A stretch of DNA of 54,697 bases from Bacteroidales bacterium (GCA_017535325.1 JAFXUC010000099.1:1-54697); one strand, 5' to 3'. Shown: positions 15,532 to 24,851, numbered from the stretch's first letter. A program made the numbers and translations. Notes: generated by a model from the letters alone, not told the origin.

Positions 15532-17097
15532 CTATTTGAAAATATCGTAGTCTTTGTTGTATGCAGGCGATTGTATCGACAGCAGGTTAAGCACCGAATG
15601 GAAAATGTAATGCTGCTCCAAAACTGCCGGAAGTTCGCCCTCCGGAGCCTCCTCCTCATTTGACACGTTTTTGTATTCCCTGAAATTGTCAGATGTCCAT
15701 ACAAAAAACGGGATTTCGTATTGAACCTTCGGAGCAAGTTTCAGCGGCACACCGTGCATAAACATCTTGTTTTCGCCAAGCGACTCGCCATGGTCTGAAA
15801 TATAAATCATGGCACTTTTCCAGTCTGTCATAGCACCAAGCGTGTTGATAAGAGAATCCAGCAAAAAATCTGTATACAAAACAGTATTGTCGTAGGCATT
15901 AACCAGCAGGTCAAGATTTTCTTGTCCTTCTTCCACGTTGTTTGCAACGGGCGTAAACACCTCAAACTCTTTCGGGTATTTGTCAGAATACTTCGGACCG
16001 TGGCTGGTGCTGGTATGCAATATAATCAGCACTTTGTTGCTTTTGCTTGAATCTATGCGTTCGCGGATACCCTTAATAAGAATGCCGTCAAAGGCTTTGT
16101 CTTCGTCGGGATAAATACCGGCGAGGTCTTTGTCGGTGAGATATTCGTCAATATGGACAGGCGGCTCTCCCCAGTTGGACGTACGCCAAACCACGTCAAC
16201 GCCTGTTCTAAAAGCATAGTTGGGCAGTATCTCGTAGAGGTCGCCGCAGTCTTTGGGTTCAAGAATGGCTTTTACACCGGCTGTGGTGTAAGTGGCACAC
16301 GAATTTGCCTGATACACCCTCAGACTTTCCTGTTTTGACAGCAAAGGATTGGTCTTGCGCTCATAACCGTAGAGTTGGAAATTGGCTTTACGGGCTGACT
16401 CTCCGATTACGAGTACCACAACAGCCTTTTCATCATCGGTAATTTTGCCGTCGGGAAGTTTTATCTCCTCAACTTGTTTGTCATGATGCATGCTTATAAC
16501 TCGGCAAGTGTTTACCGTATACGACCACGGCTGAACCAACGCTCCTAATTCGGTGTCGTGCTGGCTAATCCAAAGTGTCTGTTTGATATTAGCCAATATA
16601 ATTATAAGCAGTATGCCTAACGCACAGCCGCAATAAACACCCATTTTTTTTGCCGTACCTACAATCACCGGACGCAATACGCAATACAAAGCCGGCAAAA
16701 CGCCAAAAGCCAACACAAACAGCAGCAGCGACCAGTTGATGAAACCCGAAGCCTCTGAATATCTGGTGTTGAATACGTTTTCTATTGTGGTGGCGTCTAT
16801 TATAACGCTGTATGTCCAGATAAAATACACAGCAGTGGCGTTAATGACTGAACAAATTGCAAGCAATATCCGTCCTACAATTCTCGTCAAAAAAACCAGC
16901 AGATAAGTTGCCGTAAAGTTGAGGGCTGTCATCAGCACCACCAGCGAGGCTTGCAGAAATATCTGTCCGCCCAACGATTCATTGGTGTTGTGCGCCACAT
17001 AGTTGAAAAAAGGAATATTGTACAACAACAGAGTTGCTATGCTGACAACAAGTGAAAAACGAAAAAGCGAAGCGGGCTTGCGTAAAAAATCCATCAT
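15532..17097 (-). CDS. Phosphoethanolamine transferase, EptA-like (sulfatase superfamily)
   Basis: A 521-aa inner-membrane enzyme expected to move phosphoethanolamine from phosphatidylethanolamine onto lipid A. The first about 200 residues form five hydrophobic helices. The periplasmic alkaline-phosphatase-fold domain follows, with VVLVIGESARKANFQLYGYE (metal-binding Glu), NSCATYTTAG (position of the catalytic Thr), LHTSTSHGPKYSDKYP, and IYISDHGESLGENKMFMHG (Asp-His metal ligands). The last motif is diagnostic of the EptA/Mcr group. It is the second gene of a two-gene operon, 1 bp after a PAP2 phosphatase. Together they would dephosphorylate and re-decorate lipid A, lowering negative charge and polymyxin binding. 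The exact acceptor is inferred. Confidence 0.9.
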   Translation of the reverse strand: MMDFLRKPASLFRFSLVVSIATLLLYNIPFFNYVAHNTNESLGGQIFLQASLVVLMTALNFTATYLLVFLTRIVGRILLAICSVINATAVYFIWTYSVIIDATTIENVFNTRYSEASGFINWSLLLFVLAFGVLPALYCVLRPVIVGTAKKMGVYCGCALGILLIIILANIKQTLWISQHDTELGALVQPWSYTVNTCRVISMHHDKQVEEIKLPDGKITDDEKAVVVLVIGESARKANFQLYGYERKTNPLLSKQESLRVYQANSCATYTTAGVKAILEPKDCGDLYEILPNYAFRTGVDVVWRTSNWGEPPVHIDEYLTDKDLAGIYPDEDKAFDGILIKGIRERIDSSKSNKVLIILHTSTSHGPKYSDKYPKEFEVFTPVANNVEEGQENLDLLVNAYDNTVLYTDFLLDSLINTLGAMTDWKSAMIYISDHGESLGENKMFMHGVPLKLAPKVQYEIPFFVWTSDNFREYKNVSNEEEAPEGELPAVLEQHYIFHSVLNLLSIQSPAYNKDYDIFK

Positions 17098-17098
17098 T

Positions 17099-17779
17099 TT
17101 ATTCTATTTCTGTTTTTTGTTTCAAAATTATGTTTTTTCCAAAGTGGAACACTATACACGGTACAACAAAACCTATGAGACTGCCTACGCATATATCCAT
17201 CAAAAAATGTTGCGAAAGGTAGACCCGTGAATATGCACCCAATGCGGGAAATACAAACAGCATAAACATTGCAAAATACATCAGTATTTTTTTCCTGCTG
17301 CCTAACTGAGAAGCATTCTGCTGATACCAATACGCCAAAACAAGGGCAAAACAGGTAAAGAACACGAAAAACGTAGAGGAATGTCCCGACGGAAAAGAGT
17401 TTCTGTGATGCATTTTGACACCTTCCACCAAAGGCAGGATACCGTCATCAAACAACTCAACCGGGCGCATGCAACGGATACTTTGTTTCAATATAAAGGC
17501 AATTGTGCCGCCAATGATTTCACTGACAGCAAAAAAAGCAGTCAGCCTTCCTTTTTTCCAGCAAAGAGGCAGCAGAGCAAGAATATACAACGGCCATTCA
17601 GCCAATATTGAATAGTACTTAAAAAACGTGTCTTGAATATCCGTATGACATGAGTTCAACATCAAATGCAACTCCAATTTCGGATATACATACAGCAAAA
17701 CCAATTCAAGCACAAACATTACAAAAAATGCTGTGCCGTAGACCGAAAATATTTTCTTCATCCCTTGATTAATCATCAT
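17099..17779 (-). CDS. PAP2-family phosphatase, probable lipid A phosphatase (LpxE/LpxF-like)
   Basis: A 226-aa membrane protein with about six hydrophobic helices and the three acid phosphatase motifs: KQSIRCMRP (KxxxxxxRP), PSGHSS, and SRVYLSQHFLMD (SRxxxxxHxxxD). In Bacteroidota, members of this group remove a phosphate from lipid A, and the fused operon with an EptA-like transferase supports that substrate here. Undecaprenyl-pyrophosphate or phosphatidylglycerol phosphate are the alternatives. The start is ambiguous: ATG at 17779, the ATG directly after it, or ATG 17761 (MKKIF) are all close to a purine-rich AGGG stretch. The stop lies 1 bp before the next start. Confidence 0.85.
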   Translation of the reverse strand: MMINQGMKKIFSVYGTAFFVMFVLELVLLYVYPKLELHLMLNSCHTDIQDTFFKYYSILAEWPLYILALLPLCWKKGRLTAFFAVSEIIGGTIAFILKQSIRCMRPVELFDDGILPLVEGVKMHHRNSFPSGHSSTFFVFFTCFALVLAYWYQQNASQLGSRKKILMYFAMFMLFVFPALGAYSRVYLSQHFLMDICVGSLIGFVVPCIVFHFGKNIILKQKTEIE

Positions 17780-17888
17780 TACCCTTACACCGTTTTCTGT
17801 GTCTGATTTTCCGGGCGCAAAGGTAATGATAATTCTTCAAACTCACACAATTGCCACGCCTTTTTCTGACTGTTATTTTCAAAAATTT

Positions 17889-19376
17889 TTATTTTTCCGC
17901 TTTTGAGACAAGTTCCAAAAACTCCGCGCGGTATCCCTGAGGGTCAAAATCAAGACTCTCAGAAACAAGGTTTTTAACCATTCCGTATGTCGCCGAGCCT
18001 TTGTACTTGGAATCCCTGAGCAACATTCCGTATGCGGCAACAGAGGCGGCAAACTTAAAATTCTCAGAAACGCCCTTCTCTGAATAATAACCCGCCGTAA
18101 AACTCAAAGGTATGCTTTCTTTGCCGAGCGAAGGTTTGTAACGGAAATCAAAAACGGCGATTTTTTCCGCTCCGTCAAATACAACATCCTTTACAGGAAC
18201 AACCTCGTAAAGCGCGGTAACGGTCTGCCCCGCTCCTATTTCGCCGGCGTCTTTTTTGTCGTCAGTAAAGTCCTTGTTGCTCATAACGCGGTTTTCATAA
18301 CCGATAAGACGGTAACTGTCAACATATTCGGGGTTGAAGGTTACCTGACATTTTGCGTCTGAGGCAACAGAATAAAACTTAGACCGCTCATACAAAAACA
18401 CTTTCAACATCTGCGCCTCGCCGTCAATATACTCGTAAGTGCCGTTTCCGCTGTTTGAAACCGTCTCCATCATCGCATCGTTGAGATTGCCTGTTCCGAA
18501 ACCGCAGGCAGTAAGATAAATACCTTTGTCAGCATAGCCCTTGACAATGTCAAGAAGTTCGTCCGTACTTGTTACGCCAAGGTTGAAGTCGCCGTCAGTA
18601 CCGAGAATCACACGGTTGTTGCCGCCCTCAATAAAATTGTTAAGAGCCTCCTCGTAAGCCATTTTCAGCGCGAAACCGCCGTTGGTGCAGCCGTCGGCTT
18701 TAAGTTGCTGAATTGCCGAGGTTATTTTTTCAACCTCTTTTGCAGGCGTGGACTCCAAAAGCCGTCTCACATCGCCGGAATAGGTTACAATCGAAATTCT
18801 GTCTTCCGGATTAAGATTTTTGGCAAGCGTTGTAAGGCACTTTTGGAAAAGCGGAAGTTTGTCGGAAGAATACATCGAACCCGAAACGTCAATCAAAAAC
18901 ACAAGATTTGAAAGCGGCAAAGTCTCCACCGTCTGACCCTTTACGCCGAGCCTTAGAAGATAGTTGCCTTGATTCCACGGACATACGCCGATTTCTCCGT
19001 TGATTTTTACGGCGTTGCCGTCGTCGGGTTCGGGATAGTCAAAAGTAAAATAATTCAAAAACTCCTCAATTCTGACACTTTGAGGATCAATCTTGTAACC
19101 GCTGCCAAGATACCTTCTCATAATGCTGTATGACGCGCCGTCGGCATCAACAGAAAACGTGGAAGTCTTTTGCTCGTGGGCAGAAACAAAAGGATTGTCA
19201 GAAAATTCTTTGAACTTGTCGCCGGAAGGTATCGGCTCAAACATTACATCACTGTTTGTTAACGAGGTTCTTTCGACATCGTAACTGCCTTCGCCACTGT
19301 TCTCGTCGTCGGCAGCACATGAAACAAATTGAAAAGCACAAGCGCACAAAAGCGCGTAAAACATTAGTTTGTTCAT
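17889..19376 (-). CDS. VWA-domain lipoprotein, YfbK-like
   Basis: A 495-aa lipoprotein (signal peptide ending FQFVSC). About residues 50-115 match the N-terminal YfbK-type region (TFSVDADGASYSIMRRYL, RIEEFLNYF). The VWA domain at about 135-320 has MIDAS motif DVSGSMYS, the CTNGG threonine loop and TDGDFN. The C-terminal DUF3520-like part ends DFDPQGYRAEFLELV. MIDAS domains bind a metal ion and a protein ligand; many Bacteroidota carry this lipoprotein, but its partner is unknown. The start gives the standard lipobox. It is divergent from a beta-barrel protein gene with a shared 149-bp control region. A broken copy of this gene, with the same promoter, lies about 4 kb away at 15189-15378. Confidence 0.9.
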   Translation of the reverse strand: MNKLMFYALLCACAFQFVSCAADDENSGEGSYDVERTSLTNSDVMFEPIPSGDKFKEFSDNPFVSAHEQKTSTFSVDADGASYSIMRRYLGSGYKIDPQSVRIEEFLNYFTFDYPEPDDGNAVKINGEIGVCPWNQGNYLLRLGVKGQTVETLPLSNLVFLIDVSGSMYSSDKLPLFQKCLTTLAKNLNPEDRISIVTYSGDVRRLLESTPAKEVEKITSAIQQLKADGCTNGGFALKMAYEEALNNFIEGGNNRVILGTDGDFNLGVTSTDELLDIVKGYADKGIYLTACGFGTGNLNDAMMETVSNSGNGTYEYIDGEAQMLKVFLYERSKFYSVASDAKCQVTFNPEYVDSYRLIGYENRVMSNKDFTDDKKDAGEIGAGQTVTALYEVVPVKDVVFDGAEKIAVFDFRYKPSLGKESIPLSFTAGYYSEKGVSENFKFAASVAAYGMLLRDSKYKGSATYGMVKNLVSESLDFDPQGYRAEFLELVSKAEK

Positions 19377-19420
19377 CTTTTTTTGAAATTTTATAGGTTA
19401 ATAAAAAAAATCTGTCGGCG

Positions 19421-19469
19421 CAAAATTATAAAAATTTCGTCGAAAAAAGTAGGGATTTGGTCGAAAAAA
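19421..19469 (-). promoter_or_regulatory. Promoter and direct-repeat operator of the VWA gene
   Basis: Minus-strand -7 box TAATTTTG (complement of 19421-19428). Two GTCGAAAAAA direct repeats (19439-19448 and 19460-19469) lie upstream, 21 bp apart start to start, which is two helical turns. Their position fits an activator site and could also serve the divergent gene. The same arrangement is kept in the copy at 15379-15470. Confidence 0.5.
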
Positions 19470-19473
19470 AATT

Positions 19474-19501
19474 TTTGATATGTTTTTTTGCCGTACCTTT
19501 G
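19474..19501 (+). promoter_or_regulatory. Promoter of the beta-barrel protein gene
   Basis: TTTG at 19474-19477 and TACCTTTG at 19494-19501 with a 16-bp spacer, which is somewhat short. The -7 box is a full consensus match. The ATG follows at 19526. Confidence 0.55.
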
Positions 19502-19525
19502 CGCCGTATTAAAAAAATTAATGTT

Positions 19526-21952
19526 ATGAAAAAAATTTTAGTTTTCACAGTTTTGGTTTTTGCGGCAACAATAAGTTTTGCGCAAACCACGGTCAAAGGC
19601 GTTTTGCTTGATTCGCTTTCAAAAGAAGGCGTGCCTTTCGCAACCGTCGCAGTTACAAAAGAAGGCGATTTGACAAATTTCGCCATGACGGGCATCACCG
19701 AGGTTGACGGCTCGTTTTCAGGCACAGTCAAAAGCAAAGGCAACTACATCATCACTATCCGCTCAACAGGAAAACAGACTATTATCAAACCGTTTCAACT
19801 CAAAGGCGAAAAAGTCTTCGACTTCGGCAAAATCCTTATGCAGGACATGGTGGACACGCTCGGCACGGTTGAAGTAGTCGCTGTTAAACAACTCGTTACG
19901 GCTGAGGCGGGAAAAATGAAATACAACGCCGAGGCGGACCCCGAAAACAAAACCTCCACCGTTCTCGACATGCTAAGAAAAGTGCCGATGGTAACGGTTG
20001 ACGGTCAAGACAACATTTCGATTAACGGCAATTCGAGTTTTCAGGTTTTTGTCAACGGCAAAAAAAACACGCTTCTGACATCACGTCCGAGCGAATCGCT
20101 CAAAGCAATGCCGGCGTCAAGCGTTAAAAACATCGAAGTAATCACCGACCCCGGAGCAAAATACGACGCTGAGGGCGCAGGCGGAATCATCAACCTTATC
20201 ACCGACAAAAAACAGAAAATGAACCAGACTTCCGGAACTCTCCGCGCTGAAAAAGGCACAACAAGAGAAAGTTACGGCGGCGATTTTTCCATTCAGAAAG
20301 GCAAGGTTACGGCAAGCGTCAACGCTAAACTTTTTCACAGCGAAAACGACATGGAGTTCTCAGGACTTAACACGCAGATTGTCTCCGGCAGCGACTACAA
20401 CACCGTCTCAACATCAAAATCAACCAACAAAAACACTTTCGGCGACATAGGTTTTGAGGCAAGTTACGAGTTTGACTCACTGAATCTTGTCTCAATAAAC
20501 GGCGGTTATGAGTATTGGGGCTCTAAGCGCAACGGCTCCATGGAATACCTTGTCAACAACGAATTTACGACCGAGAATCTCACTTCCAACAAATCCGTTT
20601 ACAGCGGCTATTGGGCTGGAATTGACTATCAGCACACTTTTAAATCAAATCCCGAAAAGACCCTCACATTTTCTTACGAGATGTGGGACGGTGTGGACAA
20701 AACCAACGACCGAACAATCGGTGCAAACAGTTTGATTTCAAGTCCTTACGATTTTTCCGGCAAAAAATCCGACAACAACGGACGCAGCGGTGAACATACT
20801 TTTCAGTTGGACTATTCGTCGCCGCTGAGCAAAAATCTCAGTATGGAAGCAGGCGCAAAATACATTATCCGCCCCAAATCTTCAAAAGGCGATTACTACA
20901 ATTCTGACATCGAAGGCAATTACGTTTATGACGAGACGCAAAGTTTTGATTTAAAATACGTTGACAATATTGCGGCGGCTTACACGCAGTTTTCTCAGCA
21001 GATAAAAAAAGTGAACCTCAAAGCCGGTTTGCGTTACGAATACACATTCTTGAACGCCGACTACAAAAAAGGCAACGGCGAGGATTTTGACAAAAATTAC
21101 GGCAACCTTGTCCCGACTTTTGCGGCGACATACGCGATTTCGATGCAGCAAAACATCAATTTTACTTACAACATGAGAATCAGCCGTCCGAGAGAGGAAC
21201 AGTTGAACCCGTACAGAGAAATTTCACCGCTGTCAGTAAGTTACGGCAACACGGGACTTGACTGTGAAAAGGTTCACAATTTTGGTCTGTCATACGGATA
21301 TTTTTCGCCCAAACACAGCATAAATCTCAATTTGAGACACTCGTTCTGTAAAAACGGAATTTCGCAGTACTCGTTTTATCTTGACAACTTGCTGAACCAA
21401 ACTTACGACAATCTGACCGAAAACGCAAACACTTCGCTCAACATTTATTACAACTACAACATTACGAAGAACGCACGTTTTTCAACAAATTACAGACTAA
21501 GTTACGTTGATTCTAAAAACGAGGCTATTGATGCCAAAAATCACGGCTGGCAATCAAATGGTTACGCAAGTTTTATGTATACTTTCCCTGCAAATGTTAA
21601 AGCAAGCGTAGGCTGCTTTTTCTCAACAAGGAGTTACAATTTGCAAGGTTACAGAGACGGGCTTGCAATCGGAAATTTCTCAGTCGGAAAGGATTTTTGC
21701 AACGACCGTTTGAGCATAACTTGTTCGGGAACGCTTTCACTTAAAGACGGGAAATATTTGAAAATGACGAATTATTCTCAGGGCAGCGATTTCAGAAATT
21801 CTTCCGACATAAAATTCAAGATCGCTAACATCGGTGTTTCGGCTTCATGGCGTTTCGGCGGACACATCAACGTTAAAAAGACAAATAAAACTATCGAAAA
21901 CGACGATTTTTCAAAAAGCGAAAAAGGCAGCAGCGATGTTCCTGGAATGTAA
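19526..21952 (+). CDS. Outer-membrane beta-barrel family protein (TonB-receptor-like)
   Basis: An 808-aa outer-membrane protein. ATG 19526 is chosen because it starts the signal peptide (MKKILVFTVLVFAATISFAQ) 25 bp after the -7 box; the frame upstream covers the promoter. Domains: a carboxypeptidase-D regulatory-like domain (about 22-105); a plug-like domain (about 125-235) with VLDMLRKVPMVTVDGQDNIS and NIEVITDPGAKYDAEGAGGI; then a barrel of about 560 residues of the OMP_b-brl_3 type, rich in alternating aromatic strands. Proteins of this type are common in Bacteroidota outside sugar loci. The substrate is not known, and I see no TonB box. It is followed after 21 bp by a plug-only protein, suggesting an operon. 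Confidence 0.88.
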   Translation: MKKILVFTVLVFAATISFAQTTVKGVLLDSLSKEGVPFATVAVTKEGDLTNFAMTGITEVDGSFSGTVKSKGNYIITIRSTGKQTIIKPFQLKGEKVFDFGKILMQDMVDTLGTVEVVAVKQLVTAEAGKMKYNAEADPENKTSTVLDMLRKVPMVTVDGQDNISINGNSSFQVFVNGKKNTLLTSRPSESLKAMPASSVKNIEVITDPGAKYDAEGAGGIINLITDKKQKMNQTSGTLRAEKGTTRESYGGDFSIQKGKVTASVNAKLFHSENDMEFSGLNTQIVSGSDYNTVSTSKSTNKNTFGDIGFEASYEFDSLNLVSINGGYEYWGSKRNGSMEYLVNNEFTTENLTSNKSVYSGYWAGIDYQHTFKSNPEKTLTFSYEMWDGVDKTNDRTIGANSLISSPYDFSGKKSDNNGRSGEHTFQLDYSSPLSKNLSMEAGAKYIIRPKSSKGDYYNSDIEGNYVYDETQSFDLKYVDNIAAAYTQFSQQIKKVNLKAGLRYEYTFLNADYKKGNGEDFDKNYGNLVPTFAATYAISMQQNINFTYNMRISRPREEQLNPYREISPLSVSYGNTGLDCEKVHNFGLSYGYFSPKHSINLNLRHSFCKNGISQYSFYLDNLLNQTYDNLTENANTSLNIYYNYNITKNARFSTNYRLSYVDSKNEAIDAKNHGWQSNGYASFMYTFPANVKASVGCFFSTRSYNLQGYRDGLAIGNFSVGKDFCNDRLSITCSGTLSLKDGKYLKMTNYSQGSDFRNSSDIKFKIANIGVSASWRFGGHINVKKTNKTIENDDFSKSEKGSSDVPGM

Positions 21953-21973
21953 CACTTAAAAAAAATATATATT

Positions 21974-22639
21974 ATGAAAAAGACATTACTACTACAAATT
22001 TTACTTTTGGTCTGTTTGGGCACATACGCCCAACAAACCAAAACCATAACCGGTAAAGTGTTCGTTTTGAACGACTTACCGGTTTCCGGCATTATAGTAT
22101 CGGCTCAAAAATCCAAAGCCGCAGTTGCTACTGACTCTGTCGGAGAATTTACTATCGTCAGCATGAAAAAAGACAAACTATCGTTTAAAGCAAAAAGTTT
22201 CCACACTAAGCGCCTCAACGTTAACGACAAAACCAAAGACACGATTTCCGTAAAATTAAACTTCATCAACACGGAAAAAAGCGTTGACATTGCCATCGGA
22301 TACGGTTATATAAACGAAAAAGACCGTACACAAGCCATTGAACATATCAAAAACGGACGGAATTTTTGCTCGTATTTGAATATACATGAATTAATCCGTG
22401 AGCGTTTTGCCGGCGTAACGATTACTCGTGACGGCTGCATCATAGTCCGCGGAATTAATACTCTATACGGCTCACCTTGTGCGACTTACGTCGTTAACGG
22501 TCAGATTAGAGACGACATCAGTTATATTTCACCATGTGATATTAAAGATATTTCGCTGTTAAAAGACGGTAGCGCGGCAATTTACGGCAGCAGAAGTGCT
22601 AACGGTGTACTTATCATCGATTTAAAGGACGGAAATTAA
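21974..22639 (+). CDS. Plug-only TonB-receptor-like protein (no barrel)
   Basis: A 221-aa exported protein (signal peptide MKKTLLLQILLLVCLGTYAQ). Residues about 23-95 form a carboxypeptidase-D regulatory-like domain (ITGKVFVLNDLPVSGIIVSA). Residues about 105-221 are a SusC-type plug: IGYGYINEKD, a degenerate NIHELIRERFAGVTI, IIVRGINTLYGSPCATYVVN, and the conserved ending DIKDISLLKDGSAAIYGSRS followed by ANGVLIID. The protein stops where a receptor would enter its beta-barrel. The reading frame is clean and followed by a terminator, so it looks like a complete gene rather than a truncated receptor. It is probably periplasmic and might interact with the barrel protein encoded 21 bp upstream or with TonB complexes. 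Confidence 0.8.
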   Translation: MKKTLLLQILLLVCLGTYAQQTKTITGKVFVLNDLPVSGIIVSAQKSKAAVATDSVGEFTIVSMKKDKLSFKAKSFHTKRLNVNDKTKDTISVKLNFINTEKSVDIAIGYGYINEKDRTQAIEHIKNGRNFCSYLNIHELIRERFAGVTITRDGCIIVRGINTLYGSPCATYVVNGQIRDDISYISPCDIKDISLLKDGSAAIYGSRSANGVLIIDLKDGN

Positions 22640-22641
22640 AC

Positions 22642-22680
22642 AAAAAAGGGATTGTCCCAAGAATTTAAGACAATCCCTTA
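22642..22680 (-). terminator. Terminator between convergent genes (htpG side strongest)
   Basis: A perfect 11-bp stem AAGGGATTGTC (22646-22656) / GACAATCCCTT (22669-22679). The minus strand continues in a T-run, so it is a good terminator for htpG. The + side is A/T-rich and may stop the plug protein transcript. Confidence 0.8.
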
Positions 22681-22700
22681 TAATTAATTTTCTGTTTTTT

Positions 22701-24764
22701 TTATTTTCCGACAAACTCTACGCTGCGTTTAACGAATTTTGCAAGGTCTTCGCCTTTAAGCATATTGTTAGCAAGCAACGCTAAGTCTATCAACTGTTTA
22801 ACCTTGATGTTAGAAGCGGCATAATCTTCAAAAACTTTCTTTCTGTTGTTTTCAACCTCAGAAATCTTCTTTTGAAGTTCTTCTTTCTTGGCTTTTTCTT
22901 CCGAAGTTATTTCTTCCTCTTTTTTGTCTTTCGTGAGTTTTTCAAGACTTTCGAGGTCGGCTTTCAAGCCTTTCAACTCGCCGTCAAAAGGAGCAACCGA
23001 AGCAGCCGTTTTGTCAGCAACGTCCTGGAAAAGTTCTTTTACGACAGGGTGGTTTTCGTTAACCACAAGATTCAGATTGTCAGGCAGATTGTTGTAGAAA
23101 CTTGCCTCAGGACCGCCCATCTTGCCCATATCTTTCATTCTGCGCATAAACTCCGACTGTGTAACCATTACAGGCAAATCCTCCGCCGACAAACTGTCAA
23201 ACTCAACCGTAAAATTCATTTTTGTATTTTTCGGTGTTTGAGAATTAAAGACTGCCGAAATGTCAGTTTTCTGACTGTCAGTAAGCGATGATTTAGGAGC
23301 GTCCTCTTTTCTGATAAGTTTGTCAAGAGTGTCGGAGTCAACACGCATAAACCTGATGTCGGAATTTTTCTGCTCCAACTGGTTTACAAAATGCGCGTCA
23401 AATGCCGAATCAAGAATCAAAACGTCGTAAGCCTTTGATTTTGCAGCCTCGATGAAACTGTATTGAGCCTCTTTGTCAGTTGCATAAAGGAAGATAACGG
23501 TTTTATTTTTGTCAGTCTGGTTGTCTTTGACGATGTTTTTGTACTCTTCGAGCGTAAACCATTTACCGTCAGTGTTTTTGAAGAGGTAAAAATCTTTTGC
23601 CGAATCGTAGAATTTTTCATTCGTGAGCATACCGTACTGAATGAAAAGTTTAAGATCGTCCCATTTTTTCTCCAAATCTTCGCGGTTGTTTTTGAAAATA
23701 TCTGACAATTTGTCAGCAACTTTTTTCGTAATGTGGTTTGAAATCTTTTTAACGTTGGAGTCAGACTGCAAATAACTTCTTGAAACGTTAAGCGGAATAT
23801 CGGGTGAATCCAAAACGCCGTGCAAAAGCGTCAAAAATTCAGGAACGATGCCTTCAACAGAATCCGTTACAAATACCTGATTACAATAGAGTTGTATTTT
23901 GTTTTTCTGAATTTCGAGGTTCGTGCGGATTTTCGGGAAGTAAAGAATACCCGTCAAGTTGAACGGATAGTCAACGTTCAAATGGATATTGAAAAGCGGG
24001 TCTTCAAATGTTCCCGGATAAAGTTTTTTGTAGAATGCTTTGTAATCCTCGTCTTTGACGTCAACCGGTTTTTTGAGCCAGAGCGGGTCGGTGTCGTTGA
24101 TGATTTTGTCCTTGCCGGTTTCAACGTATTTGTCGTCTTTCCACTCTTTTTCTTTTCCGAAACCAATCGGAACGGGAAGAAACATGCAATATTTTTTCAA
24201 AAGTTCTTCTATCTTGCTGTCTTCCAAGTATTCCGTAGAATCGTTGTCAAGATGAAGAATAATGTCAGTACCTCTGTCAGCCTTTTCTGCCTCTTCCAAA
24301 GTGTATTCGGGACTGCCGTCGCATGTCCAGCGTACTGCCTTTTTGTCAGACTGCCATGATTTTGTCAGTATTTCCACTTTTTCAGAAACCATAAAAGCGG
24401 AATAGAACCCCAGACCGAAATGTCCGATAATAGCGTCGATGGAATCTTTGTATTTTTCCAAAAATTCGCCTGCCGAAGAGAATGCAATCTGATTGATGTA
24501 CTTATCGACTTCTTCTTCTGTCATACCGATACCGCGGTCTGAAACGGTAATCGTTTTTTTATCTTTATCAACTGATACTCTGACTGTTAAATCGCCGAGT
24601 TCTTCTTTCAACTCGCCTTTTCTTGCGAGGGCTTTTACTTTTGTAGTAGCGTCAACCGCGTTAGAGACCAACTCTCTTAAAAATATTTCCTGTTCGGAAT
24701 AAAGAAACTTTTTTATTACGGGGAAAATGTTTTCACTCGTAATGCCAATCTTTCCTGTTGCCAT
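22701..24764 (-). CDS. htpG: Molecular chaperone HtpG (Hsp90)
   Basis: A 687-aa cytosolic Hsp90, of the length usual for Bacteroidota. The N-terminal GHKL ATPase domain shows FLRELVSNAVDATTK (catalytic Glu and Mg-binding Asn), VSDRGIGMTEEEV, and GHFGLGFYSAFMV (ATP lid). The middle domain has the conserved LYFPKI and VFVTDSVEGIVPEFL followed by GVLDSPDIPLNVSRSYLQ. The C-terminal dimerisation domain ends in LLANNMLKGEDLAKFVKRSV. A Lys/Glu-rich coiled region (about residues 580-635) lies within it, as in relatives. It refolds or holds stress-damaged proteins. It is transcribed alone, with a possible stress promoter element upstream and a hairpin terminator downstream. Confidence 0.97.
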   Translation of the reverse strand: MATGKIGITSENIFPVIKKFLYSEQEIFLRELVSNAVDATTKVKALARKGELKEELGDLTVRVSVDKDKKTITVSDRGIGMTEEEVDKYINQIAFSSAGEFLEKYKDSIDAIIGHFGLGFYSAFMVSEKVEILTKSWQSDKKAVRWTCDGSPEYTLEEAEKADRGTDIILHLDNDSTEYLEDSKIEELLKKYCMFLPVPIGFGKEKEWKDDKYVETGKDKIINDTDPLWLKKPVDVKDEDYKAFYKKLYPGTFEDPLFNIHLNVDYPFNLTGILYFPKIRTNLEIQKNKIQLYCNQVFVTDSVEGIVPEFLTLLHGVLDSPDIPLNVSRSYLQSDSNVKKISNHITKKVADKLSDIFKNNREDLEKKWDDLKLFIQYGMLTNEKFYDSAKDFYLFKNTDGKWFTLEEYKNIVKDNQTDKNKTVIFLYATDKEAQYSFIEAAKSKAYDVLILDSAFDAHFVNQLEQKNSDIRFMRVDSDTLDKLIRKEDAPKSSLTDSQKTDISAVFNSQTPKNTKMNFTVEFDSLSAEDLPVMVTQSEFMRRMKDMGKMGGPEASFYNNLPDNLNLVVNENHPVVKELFQDVADKTAASVAPFDGELKGLKADLESLEKLTKDKKEEEITSEEKAKKEELQKKISEVENNRKKVFEDYAASNIKVKQLIDLALLANNMLKGEDLAKFVKRSVEFVGK

Positions 24765-24838
24765 TTTTTTTAATCCTTTTTTTAATTTTTAATCTTCTAT
24801 ATGCCAAACTATCAAAGTGCGTACCGAAATATTTTTTA

Positions 24839-24851
24839 TGACAAAATGGCA
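24839..24851 (-). promoter_or_regulatory. Candidate stress-regulatory element upstream of htpG
   Basis: TGCCATTTTGTCA on the minus strand, an imperfect inverted repeat of TGNCA half-sites separated by 3 bp, 75 bp upstream of the htpG start codon. A poor TAnnTTTG-like sequence (ACTTTG) lies between it and the gene. Its role as a heat-shock site is inferred from position only. Confidence 0.3.
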
